The notes under the pieces were generated by a model that worked only from the letters and a program-made list of their open reading frames with translations, was not told where the DNA came from and did no database searches. Positions 8,888 through 19,125 of a DNA stretch of 64,000 bases are shown here, piece after piece; position 1 is the stretch's first letter; each line of letters opens with the position of its first letter. The stretch covers positions 1,526,001 through 1,590,000 of the forward strand of contig JAUTXW010000349.1 of the NCBI GenBank assembly GCA_030620095.1. Direction: 5' to 3'. The position numbers and the translations under genes are program-made. The DNA is from Kuschelorhynchus macadamiae (Eukaryota; Arthropoda; Insecta; Coleoptera; Curculionidae).

Positions 8888-11627
8888 ATGGCGGTAAACA
8901 AAGACAAATTAATTACCTGTGTTTACGTGCGAGAAGCAATTTGGAACAAAAGAAGTAAATATCATCATAACAGTTTAGTTTTGTCGAAATTGTGGAAAGA
9001 AGTGGCCAAAGAATGTGTGACAACAGGTAAATAGACTAATTATGATTATTAAAATATATATTTCGGAATCATTAACTCGTTTTAAGTACATATTTTTAAA
9101 CAACATTTTGATTATTACAAAGATATGTTGTAAATGTTTCTCGTATTGATTTTGCTTGCTAGTTGAGCCTTCCTGGGGGTACCTGTATATTTTTATTTTC
9201 ATGATTATGAGTAAATTGAATTTCTCGTAGGTTATGTTCCATTCCTTCCATGTCAATTATTGTGTTATGTAAAACGCATATGGCTTTAACGATTTTATCT
9301 GCATGTTCTATACTTGTTAATATAGGCTTATCCAGAATTTGCCATTTGGCCCTGATAATTCCAAACGCACACTCAACTGTTCGTCTTGCTCTAGATAAAC
9401 GTTTATTGAAGTATTCGCGTTCTTCGTTTAAATCCTGTTTGCTATATGGCTTTAGCAAATTTTTCATTAATGGGTAAGCTTCATCGGCAATTATTACATA
9501 AGGCATGATTAAATCTGATTCAGGAAGTCGACTGTTTTCAGGTAACTTAAGTGTACCATTGATTAATTTTTTGCATAAATCTGATGCTTTGAAAGTACCG
9601 CCGTCACTTTGTTTTCCGTAGCCTCCGACATCAATATTTATAAATTTGTAATTTGCATCGACGAGAGCCTGAAGCACAACAGAAAAAAAACTTTTGTAAT
9701 TGAAAAACATGGAACCAGAGTTATTTGGGCACCGGATACGGATATGTTTACCATCTAGCGCTCCTACGCAGTTAGGAAAATTCCAAATGTCATAAAAATC
9801 GTTTGCAATTTTTTGAAAATCTCTTTGAGTAGGAACGGGCATATGAATCGTGTATAAGGAATCCCAAATGTAGTCTGAAGTTTCCGAAATAATATTACTC
9901 ACTGTAGTTTTACCCATGCGAAATGAGAAGGCAATATTTCTAAATGACATGCCTGTAGAAAAGTACCTGGAACCAAAAGAGTAAACTTACTTCAAAGTTT
10001 ATGTAATATATTCTGTAATGGTAATTTATTTGACATTCTACAGATGCACTATGGGGTATTTGACTAAAAAACGTGGTCAATCAAATTTCTGATTTATTCA
10101 AGTCGATTTTTAGGACACCACATCGAGTGACAAAACACAAAAAAGCCCTTCTTTTGTTTTATCCGAGTTCCGCGATGCTACCCCACTTATTAAAATTTAG
10201 CGTTCGCTTGTGGGGTTTTAAGTAATTAGTTGATGCGTTTTAAATTTTAGTGTTAAAAAAGTGGAATATTTTAGTTTAGTGAAAAAATAATATTGGCCAG
10301 ATTCTTGAGGCAAATACCCCATAGTGACGTTAGGCCTCTGTTAATAAATTATTTTTTCAAATCGAAATGTCTTGATTTTTTAAATTGGAACCTATAAGAA
10401 ATGACGATTTTTGTTTTCTTTGCAGTGGTCATTGCTAAAAGTAATTGGAAAAGGCTTAGAGAGGCTTTTGCGAAAAAATTAGCTGAAATTCCATTTAAGC
10501 GTTCTGGAGATGGAGTCGATGACGATGAAAAATCTAATCGGCCATTTTTTGAATCTCTTTTGTTTTTAAAAGATCAATTCACACCAAGGAGAAGTACGGG
10601 AAATTTTTCTGCACAAGATACACAGGACGAAACTTCAACTTCTTTGACGGAAGAACAGGATGATGCGCGTGATACAACTGATATTATTGAAACCGAAATT
10701 TTTAGTGAGACTGATTCGCAATCTACTGCACATTATTCGAGAGACATTTCACCTTTTTCTACTCCCTCACATGTATCGTCATTCGTGCCAGCAGAAAAAA
10801 AAGCAAGAGTACCAAAAAAAGCTAAAAAAGATAACTCGATTGCAGAAGCATTTTTAAAAGCAGAACAAGAGAAAATTGATTACTTGAAAAGGAAGGAAGA
10901 TCAGAGAGCAAACAAAGATAAGGAAATAGATGAAGATGAAGCATTTTTTAAAAGCATTCTCCCGTATGTGAAAGCACTGAACCCGAAACAAAAAATGAAA
11001 TTTCGCATTCAAGTAATGCAGTGGTTAGATAACGAAACTCCAACAACTGCACAACCTGTCATCTCTCATGCTACCGAAGGGCCGATCTACCATGATAATC
11101 ATTCGATGCAAGTTATGGAAAGGGGACCCATTTATCATGACTACTCAGCTCAGCTAAGCAGCAGCAATCAAAGTACTTCACATGTACAAGCAAGTTCACA
11201 GCTAATACCCATTGACCATGACGGTTTAAACAGTTCTCGAAGCAGCCATACTCAAAACACCCAAGTTTCATACCAAAGATCCCAGAATAGCTTACGCCCA
11301 AGATCAATTTATCATGACCATTCAGAAAACAGCCGAAATACTTCATACACACCTATAGTGTCCCAGAATAGTTCACAGTTAACACCCATCTTCCATGACA
11401 ATCCAAACAGCTCTCAAAGAATCAGCAGTTCTCAAATATTCGACAATCAAAATAGTCAACGAATACTTATAATGCCTCCAAATAGTACGATTTTGAGTCC
11501 CAGAGTCCACGATAACTCAGATACATACCAAAGGAGCCGCACTACTCAAAATAGTCAATCCCCAGTAGTTGTTGTAATGGCCGAAGAGGATAGTTCATTT
11601 GATCAGACTAGCTCTGTCGAAAAATGA
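8888..11627 (+). CDS. H2 MADF/BESS-domain accessory protein
   Basis: Spliced gene, exons 8888-9026 and 10426-11627, 1341 nt, 446 residues, open throughout. Exon 1 starts at ATG (MAVNKDKLITCVYVREAIWN) and ends ACAACAG|GTAAAT. Exon 2 starts after TTTGCAG; the phase-1 join yields TTVVIAKSNWKRL, completing the MADF domain through RPFFESLLFLKDQF. A BESS-like motif follows (DEDEAFFKSILPYVKALNPK). The C-terminal half is Ser/Gln/Asn-rich with about six repeats centred on PIYHD-type motifs. MADF proteins bind DNA; in Harbingers the partner is thought to recruit the transposase to the termini and the nucleus. The intron contains the complete transposase 3' exon on the other strand. Confidence 0.9.
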
Positions 11628-12032
11628 ATATTAACAGAGACAATCAACTCATGGTGACAATATTTAAGTGATTGTAGTTCTTACAGTTTTGTGTTAAATG
11701 ATTTTGTATTTTACTTACCGTAATGTTAACATAAGTCGTTCTTCAGCCATAATGGGTTGGGCATGGCAATTCTTCCATGTCTTATTTATTTTGGTTTTAA
11801 TTTTGTTTAAAATGTAGTCAAATGTATTTATACCCATCCGCATGTATTCAAAAAACCGTTGAGAATCTTTTCTTAAATCTTTATAAAGGTGGTGAAATTC
11901 ACCAAAGTTCTTTCGCTTTTCATTAAGAGGATGTACCGCTGTTCTTGACTCTTCCTTATATAAATACCATTTCTTGAAATTAGAATTAAAAACAATATCT
12001 TCTTCATCTGTCGAAGAGGACGAAGTTGCCAT
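9159..12032 (-). CDS. H2 PIF/Harbinger DDE transposase
   Basis: Spliced gene on the minus strand, exons 12032-11719 and 9966-9159, 1122 nt, 373 residues, no internal stop. Exon 1 begins MATSSSSTDEEDIVF (an in-frame ATG at 12095 is an alternative) and ends at donor CG|GTAAGT. Exon 2 follows TTCCAG and the phase-2 join gives LTLRYFSTGMSFRNIAFSF, the family's N-terminal HTH-like region. The DDE_Tnp_4 core shows FPNCVGALDGKH (first Asp), VDANYKFINID (second Asp), ADEAYPLMKNLLKPY and RLSRARRTVECAFGI (Glu). Length is normal for PIF/Harbinger. The 1752-bp intron contains the whole MADF exon 2 on the opposite strand. It looks competent; expression unknown. Confidence 0.92.
10047..10326. repeat. MITE with CACTATGGGG ends inside H2
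   Basis: Inverted ends CACTATGGGGTATTTG at 10047 and complementary CAAATACCCCATAGTG ending at 10326, 280 bp, no ORF. It lies between the transposase 3' exon and MADF exon 2, so it is intronic to both genes. No clean target duplication is seen (ATG on the left, ACG on the right). Confidence 0.75.
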
Positions 12033-12164
12033 ATTAACGACTCTAGTCAAACTAACAAATGTAGTGTGCGACGTGCGAAACGTCAATGTGGCCACTAGTG
12101 TGCGAAGCAGAGGTAAGGCATAGGAGCGGTGCTATGTGCAATGCGATTGCGGTGCGCCGTTGTG

Positions 12165-13500
12165 TCCGTACCCTGAGGCGGCCAGGCAGCCTGCAGCTGC
12201 CAGTTCCCCCACCGAAATGACAATGGAAATCTTCCATAAAGCCATGAAGGATATGGCTGAGAGTCTCATGAGTGAGACAAGGAGCTGATTGAGGCAGCCC
12301 TAAAACCCCAGAAATGGCAGGAATTAATCCCACAATCCCAAATACACTGAAGATAATGTCGTGGAACGTAAACGGCATAAGAACACGAAAAATAGAGATT
12401 ATGCAGCTAATCTCTGAACAGACCCCTGATATTCTGGCACTGCAGGAGACCAGAATTAACAGGGCAGACAGGTTCTCTATCCCCGGATATGAAACCTATA
12501 GATACGACAGAGTCGTAAACAATGGCGGTGGGGTAGCGATCCTTGTAAAAAGGATTATCCCACACGCATACATTGGGATCGAAGACGTCGAAATAGAAGC
12601 CACATCAATTGAACTGTCCACCACCAGAGGGAAGATTAAAATCTCCTTTGTGTATGGGCCCCCTAGAGGGGACCTACTCTAGGAAGACGTAGATGATTTA
12701 CTAAGGGGCAGAAACCCCCGTGACCTGAACTGCAACCATCCTCAGTGGAACAGCACCACACAGGATAGAAATGGACAAAGATTCCTGGACTTCTCGGAAG
12801 CCCAAGGGAACATAGTCATAGGACCAGATAGGCCAACGTTTCTACCAAGAAACCTTGGCCATCGTCAGGTGCTAGATATAGCAATCCTAAAGAATATAGT
12901 CCATGACTTCGACATAGAAACCCTCGAGGAAGGTACATCGGATCATAATCCGATAGTACTCACACTGGGTAGAGAAAACAGGGCTCAAGAAACCTCAATC
13001 AGGAAACAGACTAACTAGAGAACTTATCAGGATAAAGTCCAGGATAAAATCGAAATAGCAGCCATTAATAACCCTCACGAACTAGAAAGAGCCGTAGAGA
13101 CTCTAGAGAACAAAATACTGGAAGCATTCCACGAAAGCACAGTAATTATGAACACTCCACACCTCAGCTGGGGAGTGACCTCCCTTGCGAGCTGAGATTT
13201 CTCATAAGAGAGAATAGAAGGCTTAAACGTGCCTATGGAAGGAGACATCTCGAGCAGGATAGAATAGCCCTAAACAGGCACTCAACTAGGTTGAGAGATG
13301 TACTAAGGGTACACAGAGACAGAATGTGGTCTAATAAACTACGGGAATTAGACACAAAGGACAATACTGCATGACAAATGCAGAAAAGGCTAAGGTCTGA
13401 GAACAAACCAATTCCTCCCCTGCAGGGGCAGGAGGAATGGCATACACAGGCCAGGAGAAAGCAGAGGCCTTAGCAGACACTCTCGAACGAGAGGGTTATG
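12165..13500 (+). pseudogene. LINE-A ORF1 tail and ORF2 endonuclease
   Basis: From 12165 the ORF1 C-terminus resumes (EMTMEIFHKAMKDMAESLM) and ends near 12288. ORF2 starts at ATG 12314. The APE-type endonuclease shows IMSWNVNGIRTRK, ILALQETRI, GYETYRYDR, GGGVAILVKR and ISFVYGPPRG; a TAG stops it at 12682. Later blocks survive in pieces: DLNCNHPQWN, LGHRQVLDIAIL and EEGTSDHNPIVLTLG (catalytic Asp-His), then the linker RTYQDKVQDKIEI. Missing bases near 12715 remove part of the DFN motif. The copy cannot encode an active endonuclease. The sequence pairs closely with LINE-C ORF2 at 18428. Confidence 0.82.
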
Positions 13501-14540
13501 ATAGGTCATAAAATGACCAATTTAATTTCTAACATTTCATTGCATGTATGGTAAAAAGATACTCTAAAACTTCAATATTTAAAATATTATGTAAATTACT
13601 TTTGTAATTTAAAAGATATAACTGTCTAAAGTTATACTTATACACTGCTTGGCTAATGTAATGAAAATATGAACGACTTAAGACCCTTGATTTTCACCTT
13701 TGTTTTTGGGAAATTTGCCAATACGTTTTTAATGTAACAACTATGGGCCTTTGTTAACAAATTTCTTTTTATATTTTTTCATATTGTCCTTAGGCTCTTC
13801 ATAAGAGATTTTTTTTCAAGTATATGAAATTACATGTTAAATTTTATTTCAAAAAAGGTTTTGAAAAGATGGATAACTTTGGATAAGGTTTTATATACAC
13901 AACTTGGTAAAGCGAACCTTCTGTTATACTATCGCATATAATTTGTATCCGAATAGATCCGATCCTAGTAGAAAATAGTACATTTCCGTCTCTGCGCGCG
14001 ACATCAAAATAAAATGTCTTGCGAAAACTTATTGCTTATATTTCAACACGTTGGCGTTGACTACGGCCTCAACATGTTACGTCTTATTTTCAATGCGTTA
14101 TCGGTCTCCCGAGAGGCAGGGTGGCCCATCTAAAAGAAAAAGCCGGAAATCCAAACAAAATAATTTTAAAAATAAAATGTAAACTTTTTAACACTATATA
14201 GAGACTTTTATGAGCAACATCTGTAATAGCTACTTTAATGTTTAAAATTATTTTTTTTTAGGATTTTTAATAATTTGAGAAGCCGCCATTTTGTTTTGGA
14301 AAATGTTAGAGACTTCAAACTTTGGGAATGAAAAGAGAATAAAAAAAACTTTCAAATAAGGTATCACTTAACCCCCATTTCTATTTAAGATTTTAGGGGT
14401 GCCGTTCACGCTGATTAAGGGGTTGCAGATGAGGGGTTACTTATACTTCTAATAAGTTTCCCCCCATGAATATTACTTATAATGATGACTTATAAAACCG
14501 CCAATGTCCACGATTTTTCAATTTCGTTACACTGTGCGGT
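13500..14540. other. AT-rich insert within LINE-A ORF2
   Basis: LINE-A homology stops near 13495 (LADTLEREGY) and resumes near 14530-14550 (CAVEHSATLQEVENVIKCL). The intervening 1 kb has no ORF and is AT-rich. Near 14118 is CAGGGTGGCCCATC, a motif also present inverted at about 38700, and near 14280 a GCCGCCATTTTG stretch. It is probably one or more non-autonomous insertions; I could not find matching ends. Confidence 0.45.
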
Positions 14541-15476
14541 GGAGCACTCGGCTACACTGCAGGAGGTTGAAAATGTCATAAAATGTCTAAAGAAGCGTAA
14601 AGCTCCAGGCAAAGATGGCATAACCAATCAAATGATAAAGTAACTTCCTAGAAAAGGAATTGCTGCACTAACCAGCATAACAAATGCAGTCATGAGACTC
14701 GATTACTTCCCCAACAGGTGCAAGCATGCTGAAGTAGTGATGATTGGTAAACCAGGGAAAGACCTAACTTTCCCTCAGAACTATTGACCCATAAGTCTGC
14801 TGCCCGCACTCAGTAAAATCGTCGAAAGAGTCCTGAACATCAGGCTCAAAGACGAAACAGACGCCCTAGATATTATCCCTAAGGAGCAATTCGGCTTCAG
14901 AAGCGGCCACTCAACAGAATTGCAGGCTCTGAGAATAGTTGAAACTGTCACCAGCGGTTTCAACTTGAAAGAAGCTACTGGCACGGTCTTCCTAGACGTA
15001 GCCAGAGCTTTTGACAGAGTATGGCACAAAGGATTTGTGTACAAAATGCAGGTTTTGCAGCAAAGACATGCAAACTGATTGCCCACTATCTGGATGATAG
15101 ATCGGCAAGCGTCAGAGTCAAACTCTCCAAATCGATACCTAGAAGCAGGAATGCCTCAGGGATCTGTGTTAGGACCGCACTTATATAACGTGTATACACA
15201 TGACATCCCCAAGACACACACCACTTCTATAGCTGCATAGAAATGCAGGTATCATTTGTAGGAGACTACAGGAAGAAATGGATCTGATAAGTGACTGGTG
15301 TATCACTTGGAAGATCAAAATAATGCACAAAAAAGGCAGGCCATTCTCTTCCAAAAGAGGAGGATGATACCCCCAGACGCTATAAGCATTGATGGAGATG
15401 ACATCCCATGGACAAACTCGATAAAATATCTAGGGCTGATAATGGATAAGAGGTTAACCTGGAAACCCCATATACA
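14540..15476 (+). pseudogene. LINE-A reverse transcriptase domain, decayed
   Basis: Jockey-type reverse transcriptase. Motifs in order: KCLKKRKAPGKDGITNQMI, HAEVVMIGKPGKD, NY..PISLLPALSKIVERVL, EQFGFRSGHSTELQALRIVE, VFLDVARAFDRVWHKG (first catalytic Asp), AGMPQGSVLGPHLYNVYT, then a C-terminal piece SIKYLGLIMDKRLTWKPHI. There are several stops (near 14641, 14788 and 15237) and frameshifts (near 15050). The YADD box expected after TSIA at about 15230 is absent, so catalysis is lost. Homology ends at HIQG (about 15478), where ACAGGGTGTTTGG, a MITE-like end, begins. Confidence 0.85.
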
Positions 15477-15529
15477 GGGTGTTTGGAAGGTCGATGCAAA
15501 GTCTTGGGGAGGTGATAGGGGAGGTTATT

Positions 15530-16950
15530 TTGTCGTAATATCACGTTTTTCACATATTTACAAATATTAGACAATGGAAACAGGCCTAGATATCATCTTC
15601 TAGACCGTCAAACAAATCGAATGTAAACGAATTTCCACGCCTAATCTCGAAAGTTCGACGGAAGAAATTCGTCCAATAGAAACACAGAACTCGTACCTTC
15701 GAGCCAATCAGATTCAACCACGCCGAGTTTGTATTGGTCGACTCGATTCTAGATTTTCTATAACTATAATAATTAATTTAAAATATTTCTAGTTAAAATA
15801 TCTTAATGAAACTTTGTGAAAATGATTAGTTTGTTATGCGCTTTACGCCTACATAAAAATCTTTCATTTATCTCAACTAATTCTACCTGAAATAAAACTG
15901 TTTTAATTTTTCAAAAATCGAAAACTAAATATTTTTCAAAAATTTTAACATTTCCTAAAAGCCATTGTCGAAAGCAACAATTCAGTAAAAGAATCGGACA
16001 AACCGTTCACAAACAAATGAGAAAATTAACTTTAAAGTTTTAAATTCAAATTTGCAAGTACGTTATTTTTAAGAATTTCAATTTCAATCTTTAATAATTT
16101 TTTTTCTGTAAAAGGCAATCAAGGGCCGTACTAAGGACTATCTGAAAGAGACCCCTTAGGGCAATCTTGTAAAAAAATTTCAAAACAAAATATTAAGAAA
16201 CAACCAACCTATGGAAGAAAGAAGGTAAGCGTCGTGAACGCCACACCCAGCAAAGGACGCTACGTCCGTAGCTCCTAAACGCGACCTCCTAGCGTAAAAA
16301 GGCACTAGGAAGAAAATGTTCCATTCAACCCGATCTACAACATATCCAAATCTCAACTTGATAGCACAATTTTTGTGGAAGACAATTTTTGCATTTTTGA
16401 ACTTGAAAACAAAAAATCGAAAATCAAGATATCAACTTGGGACCTTCATAGGATGAAAGCCCTTAACAAAAGAAACTTTTTATATAATAAAACATTTTGT
16501 GAGATTATTAACAGAAAACCAGAAAATAGGCTTCGGAAGGACAGCACCAGGTCCTGGTGAATAATTCCAAAATCTCTAAAACTACATGCAGGAAAAATCC
16601 CATTTTTTACAGGCATAAATAATAAGTAAAGTAACATCGTTTGACAAATTTTCAAAGTTGTACGAATTTTTTATTTGAAAAAAAAAAGAAAAAGTCATCT
16701 GAATTTAACAAATGGCCAGAATACGCATTAAGCAATGCTATTACTGGGAAAAATCGAAAAATAAATTAAAAACAAGGTTCCCACAGGATTTCAAAGTCGA
16801 GAGATGTTGTCTCCAAAAATACTTGCAGAAAAGTGAACCAAAAAGTCGACAGTTTCGTTCATGGGACTCCGCCTAGAATGGCCGTGATTGGTCCAGAGCT
16901 GACAAAAAGGTGTAACCGTGACGTTGACGCAAGAAACATATAAAAATGGA
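15530..16950 (+). repeat. Long repeat R, copy 1 (CCAAT/TATA-containing)
   Basis: About 1.4 kb that matches 26760-28265 in inverted orientation. Shared landmarks: TTGTCGTAATATCAC at the outer end, GGAAACAGGCCTAGA, an AGCCAATCAGATT box, an ACGCTACGTCCGTAG palindrome, GGGACCTTCATAGGATGAAAG, CACCAGGTCCTGGTG, and GATTGGTCCAGAGC with a TATA stretch at the inner end. No ORF above noise. It looks like a promoter-bearing repeat (LTR, long terminal repeat of a DNA element, or LINE 5' monomer); class unresolved. Confidence 0.75.
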
Positions 16951-16980
16951 CAGAAAATTGAATCTTTAGCATCGTCAGTT
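16939..16980 (+). promoter_or_regulatory. TATA box and TCAGT initiator upstream of LINE-C
   Basis: TATAAAAA at 16939-16946 is followed at 16975 by TCAGTT, which matches the arthropod initiator TCAGT. A GATTGGTCC CCAAT-type box lies upstream, near 16887. The spacing (about 38 bases from TATA to the A of the initiator) is slightly long. Probable start of the LINE-C transcript. Confidence 0.5.
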
Positions 16981-17135
16981 CACTTTGAGCATTCAGACAG
17001 TGCGGATTGATTCGGTTCACCCGGCTCCGTACTGAAAGTTTACGAGAAGTGACTTTTTCCAATCTTGGAAAAGTGCAAGTGTGATTTATTCCTTACAGGA
17101 ATAAATATTCTGAGAAGTCGTGCTGTTCAAGTGCA

Positions 17136-18425
17136 GTGCAACAAAATGAAGCCAGAAGTGTGTGTGTTTCCACTAGAAGTGCCAGCTCTAGTGCAGCAGT
17201 GAAAACAAAGTCCGAAAGGATAGCCAAACTCAAGGAAGAAAACACCCGCCTCCTACTAAGGTACCAGGCCTTAGAGAAGGAAAATAAGGAGATGACGGCC
17301 AGGCTGGTCCGTCTAGAAACCCTTTTTATTAACCAAACCAGTGCTGATACAAAGCGGGCTCAAGAAGTGAACACCGACTCACCCGCTGTTCAGCAAAAAA
17401 CTAAGAGGAAAAGGGCGAAATCTCCACCCTCAGAGGACGCCATACAGATGGAGGAAGAAAAACCCGAGGAAACGAAACCGGAAGAAGTAGAGAACGCCAA
17501 GACTTCTCCGGTGAAAACTAAAATCCCGCCTATAGTAATAGACGGCGGGGGAAACTGGACAGTTGTGCGCAGGAATATCAAGAGCGCAAACATTGCCTTC
17601 CCAAAGGCAAAAGCTGCAGGGAGCAGACTGCAGATTTACCCTGAAACGGCCAAAGACCACCGGGCCTTAACCAAACATCTAAAGGAAACAAACAAACCAT
17701 ACCACACGTATCAGCTACCTGAAGACAAAAAAGTCTATGCTGTAATCCGAGGACTACATATGGACACCCCGTTAGAAGAGATCGTTGAAGAACTCAGCGA
17801 AATCGGGTTCAAAGAAATCGAAATAACCCGTATGACCTCCAGGGTCACAAAGAAGCCAATGCCGCTGTTTCTGATTAAGTCAGCAGACAAGAGGATAATG
17901 GGGATCAAAGTACTCCTCGACAGACAGGTCAGAATAGAGCCAAAGAAAAAAGACCAGATGGTCAAACAATGCTACAAGTGTCAAACATTTGGGCACACAC
18001 AGTCCTTATGTACACATCCGGACAGATGTGTAAAATGCGCTGGTCAACACAGGGCCAGTGCCTGCAACCTGCCGACTAGTGAAGACGGCACCAAAAATGC
18101 CACCTGTGCAAATTGCGGCCAAAGTGGGCACCCTGCCAGTTACAGGGGCAGCCCCAAGTTCCCCAATCCCAAAAAGACACCTGTCGCCCCATGGGCAAAC
18201 TTCAAACCAGGGCCAAAACCAGCTAAAGAAGAAAACAAAACGATTAAGAACAAGGCCTCAACGCAGGCAAAACCAAGTACATCTAAGGGCGAAACTGCCA
18301 GTCCCCCCTTGGATTTACAAGCTGCCATCCTACAGGCAGTTACAGGAATAATGCCCTCAATTGTTGAAAAAATAATCCCAACAATTACAAAAGCCGTGGA
18401 GGAACAGCTTCGCAGACTAAAATAA
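17136..18425 (+). CDS. LINE-C ORF1 (gag-like) with zinc knuckles
   Basis: Open frame of about 430 codons, the longest intact LINE ORF in the window. No in-frame ATG precedes the coiled coil; the ATG at 17146 is in another frame, so the true start is uncertain or lost. Domains: Ser-rich leader, coiled coil (ERIAKLKEENTRLLLRYQAL), acidic linker, PPIVIDGGGNWTVVRRN, PRE_C2HC-like region (VYAVIRGLHMDTPLEEIVEEL), knuckles CYKCQTFGHTQSLC and CVKCAGQHRASAC, and a third CANCGQSGHPASYRGS in which the last Cys is Ser. A Lys/Pro-rich tail ends LRRLK. It would package LINE RNA. The stop is two bases before the ORF2 ATG. Confidence 0.85.
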   Translation: MQQNEARSVCVSTRSASSSAAVKTKSERIAKLKEENTRLLLRYQALEKENKEMTARLVRLETLFINQTSADTKRAQEVNTDSPAVQQKTKRKRAKSPPSEDAIQMEEEKPEETKPEEVENAKTSPVKTKIPPIVIDGGGNWTVVRRNIKSANIAFPKAKAAGSRLQIYPETAKDHRALTKHLKETNKPYHTYQLPEDKKVYAVIRGLHMDTPLEEIVEELSEIGFKEIEITRMTSRVTKKPMPLFLIKSADKRIMGIKVLLDRQVRIEPKKKDQMVKQCYKCQTFGHTQSLCTHPDRCVKCAGQHRASACNLPTSEDGTKNATCANCGQSGHPASYRGSPKFPNPKKTPVAPWANFKPGPKPAKEENKTIKNKASTQAKPSTSKGETASPPLDLQAAILQAVTGIMPSIVEKIIPTITKAVEEQLRRLK

Positions 18426-18427
18426 AA

Positions 18428-19125
18428 ATGCCAGTGCAACAACAAAACGAGGAGTTAAAACTAATTTCCTGGAATACCTGTGGAATAAGGGCCAGGAAAA
18501 CAGATGTCATAGAGCTACTGGAGGAACATCATCCAGATGTTGTAGCAATCCAGGAGACAAAACTCAGACCTGAGACTAGAATTTCCTTCCCGGGGTATCA
18601 TATGTACAGATATGACCCCCCTGGCAACCCAGCTGCGGGAGGAGTAGCTCTACTAGTCCGGAAAGGCGTCCCACATTCCTTTCTGGGGGTTGAGGATGTA
18701 GAACTAGATGCCATTTCCATTGAGGTCCAAACACGGCGAAGTAATGTCAAGATTACTTCCGCATATCGTGCTCCCAGACAAGAACTACTAGGAGAAGATA
18801 TCGAGCATCTAGCCAGAGGACACTCCTCAAAAATCATTATAGGAGACTTCAACTGCAAGTCAGAAGAATGGTACCTGACCTAACCTAACCTAAACAGAGT
18901 AAACCACCGCATCAAGAAGACAACCGATTGGAAGGCCTATCAAAGGCGTCTGAAAACCTTAATCGAAATCCCTGAGATCCGCGCTCCTCAGGGACTAGAG
19001 GAGGCCGTAGGACGTCTAGAGACAGCCATCCTGACTGCCTTCCATGAAAACACAGTAGCGAAAGACATAAGCAGGCACCGGTACACAGAGGACTTCCCGA
19101 AACCTCTAAAAGCCGAGGTCAAATA
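18428..19125 (+). pseudogene. LINE-C ORF2, endonuclease with internal deletion
   Basis: ATG at 18428. The APE-type endonuclease reads KLISWNTCGIRARKTDVIEL, VVAIQETKL, YHMYRYDPPGN, GGVALLVRKGVPHSFLG and IIIGDFNCKSEEW, then stops at 18881-18883 inside (CCTAA)3. Related sequence resumes just after it (VNHRIKKTTDWKAYQRRL through LETAILTAFHENTVAKD). This matches LINE-A at 13010-13140, so about 90-100 residues holding the SDH motif are missing at the junction. The reverse transcriptase is also gone: after about 19115 only 3' sequence remains. Dead copy, probably with two internal deletions. Confidence 0.8.
18874..18893 (+). repeat. Interstitial telomere-like repeat (CCTAA)3
   Basis: CCTGACCTAACCTAACCTAA: three perfect CCTAA units after one CCTGA. 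The complement is TTAGG, the arthropod telomere unit. It lies exactly at the deletion junction in the LINE-C endonuclease. Confidence 0.75.

Larger units (their letters stand above)
8711..12164. mobile_element. PIF/Harbinger element H2, both genes open
   Basis: Inverted ends CACAACGGCGCACCGCA at 8711 and its complement ending at 12164, with further GC-rich subterminal similarity (TGCGAAG and GTGGCCA motifs). The element is 3.45 kb and interrupts LINE-A ORF1. The usual 3-bp duplication is not clear (GGC on the left, TCC on the right), so the exact boundaries may be a base or two off. It encodes a MADF/BESS protein (plus) and a DDE transposase (minus) with mutually nested exons. A 280-bp MITE lies in the middle. 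Both reading frames are intact across splice sites, so this is the youngest-looking Harbinger here. Confidence 0.85.

Noticed and set aside
18874..18893. A true telomere or subtelomere at (CCTAA)3
   Set aside because: Only three units, embedded within LINE-C with coding sequence on both sides.
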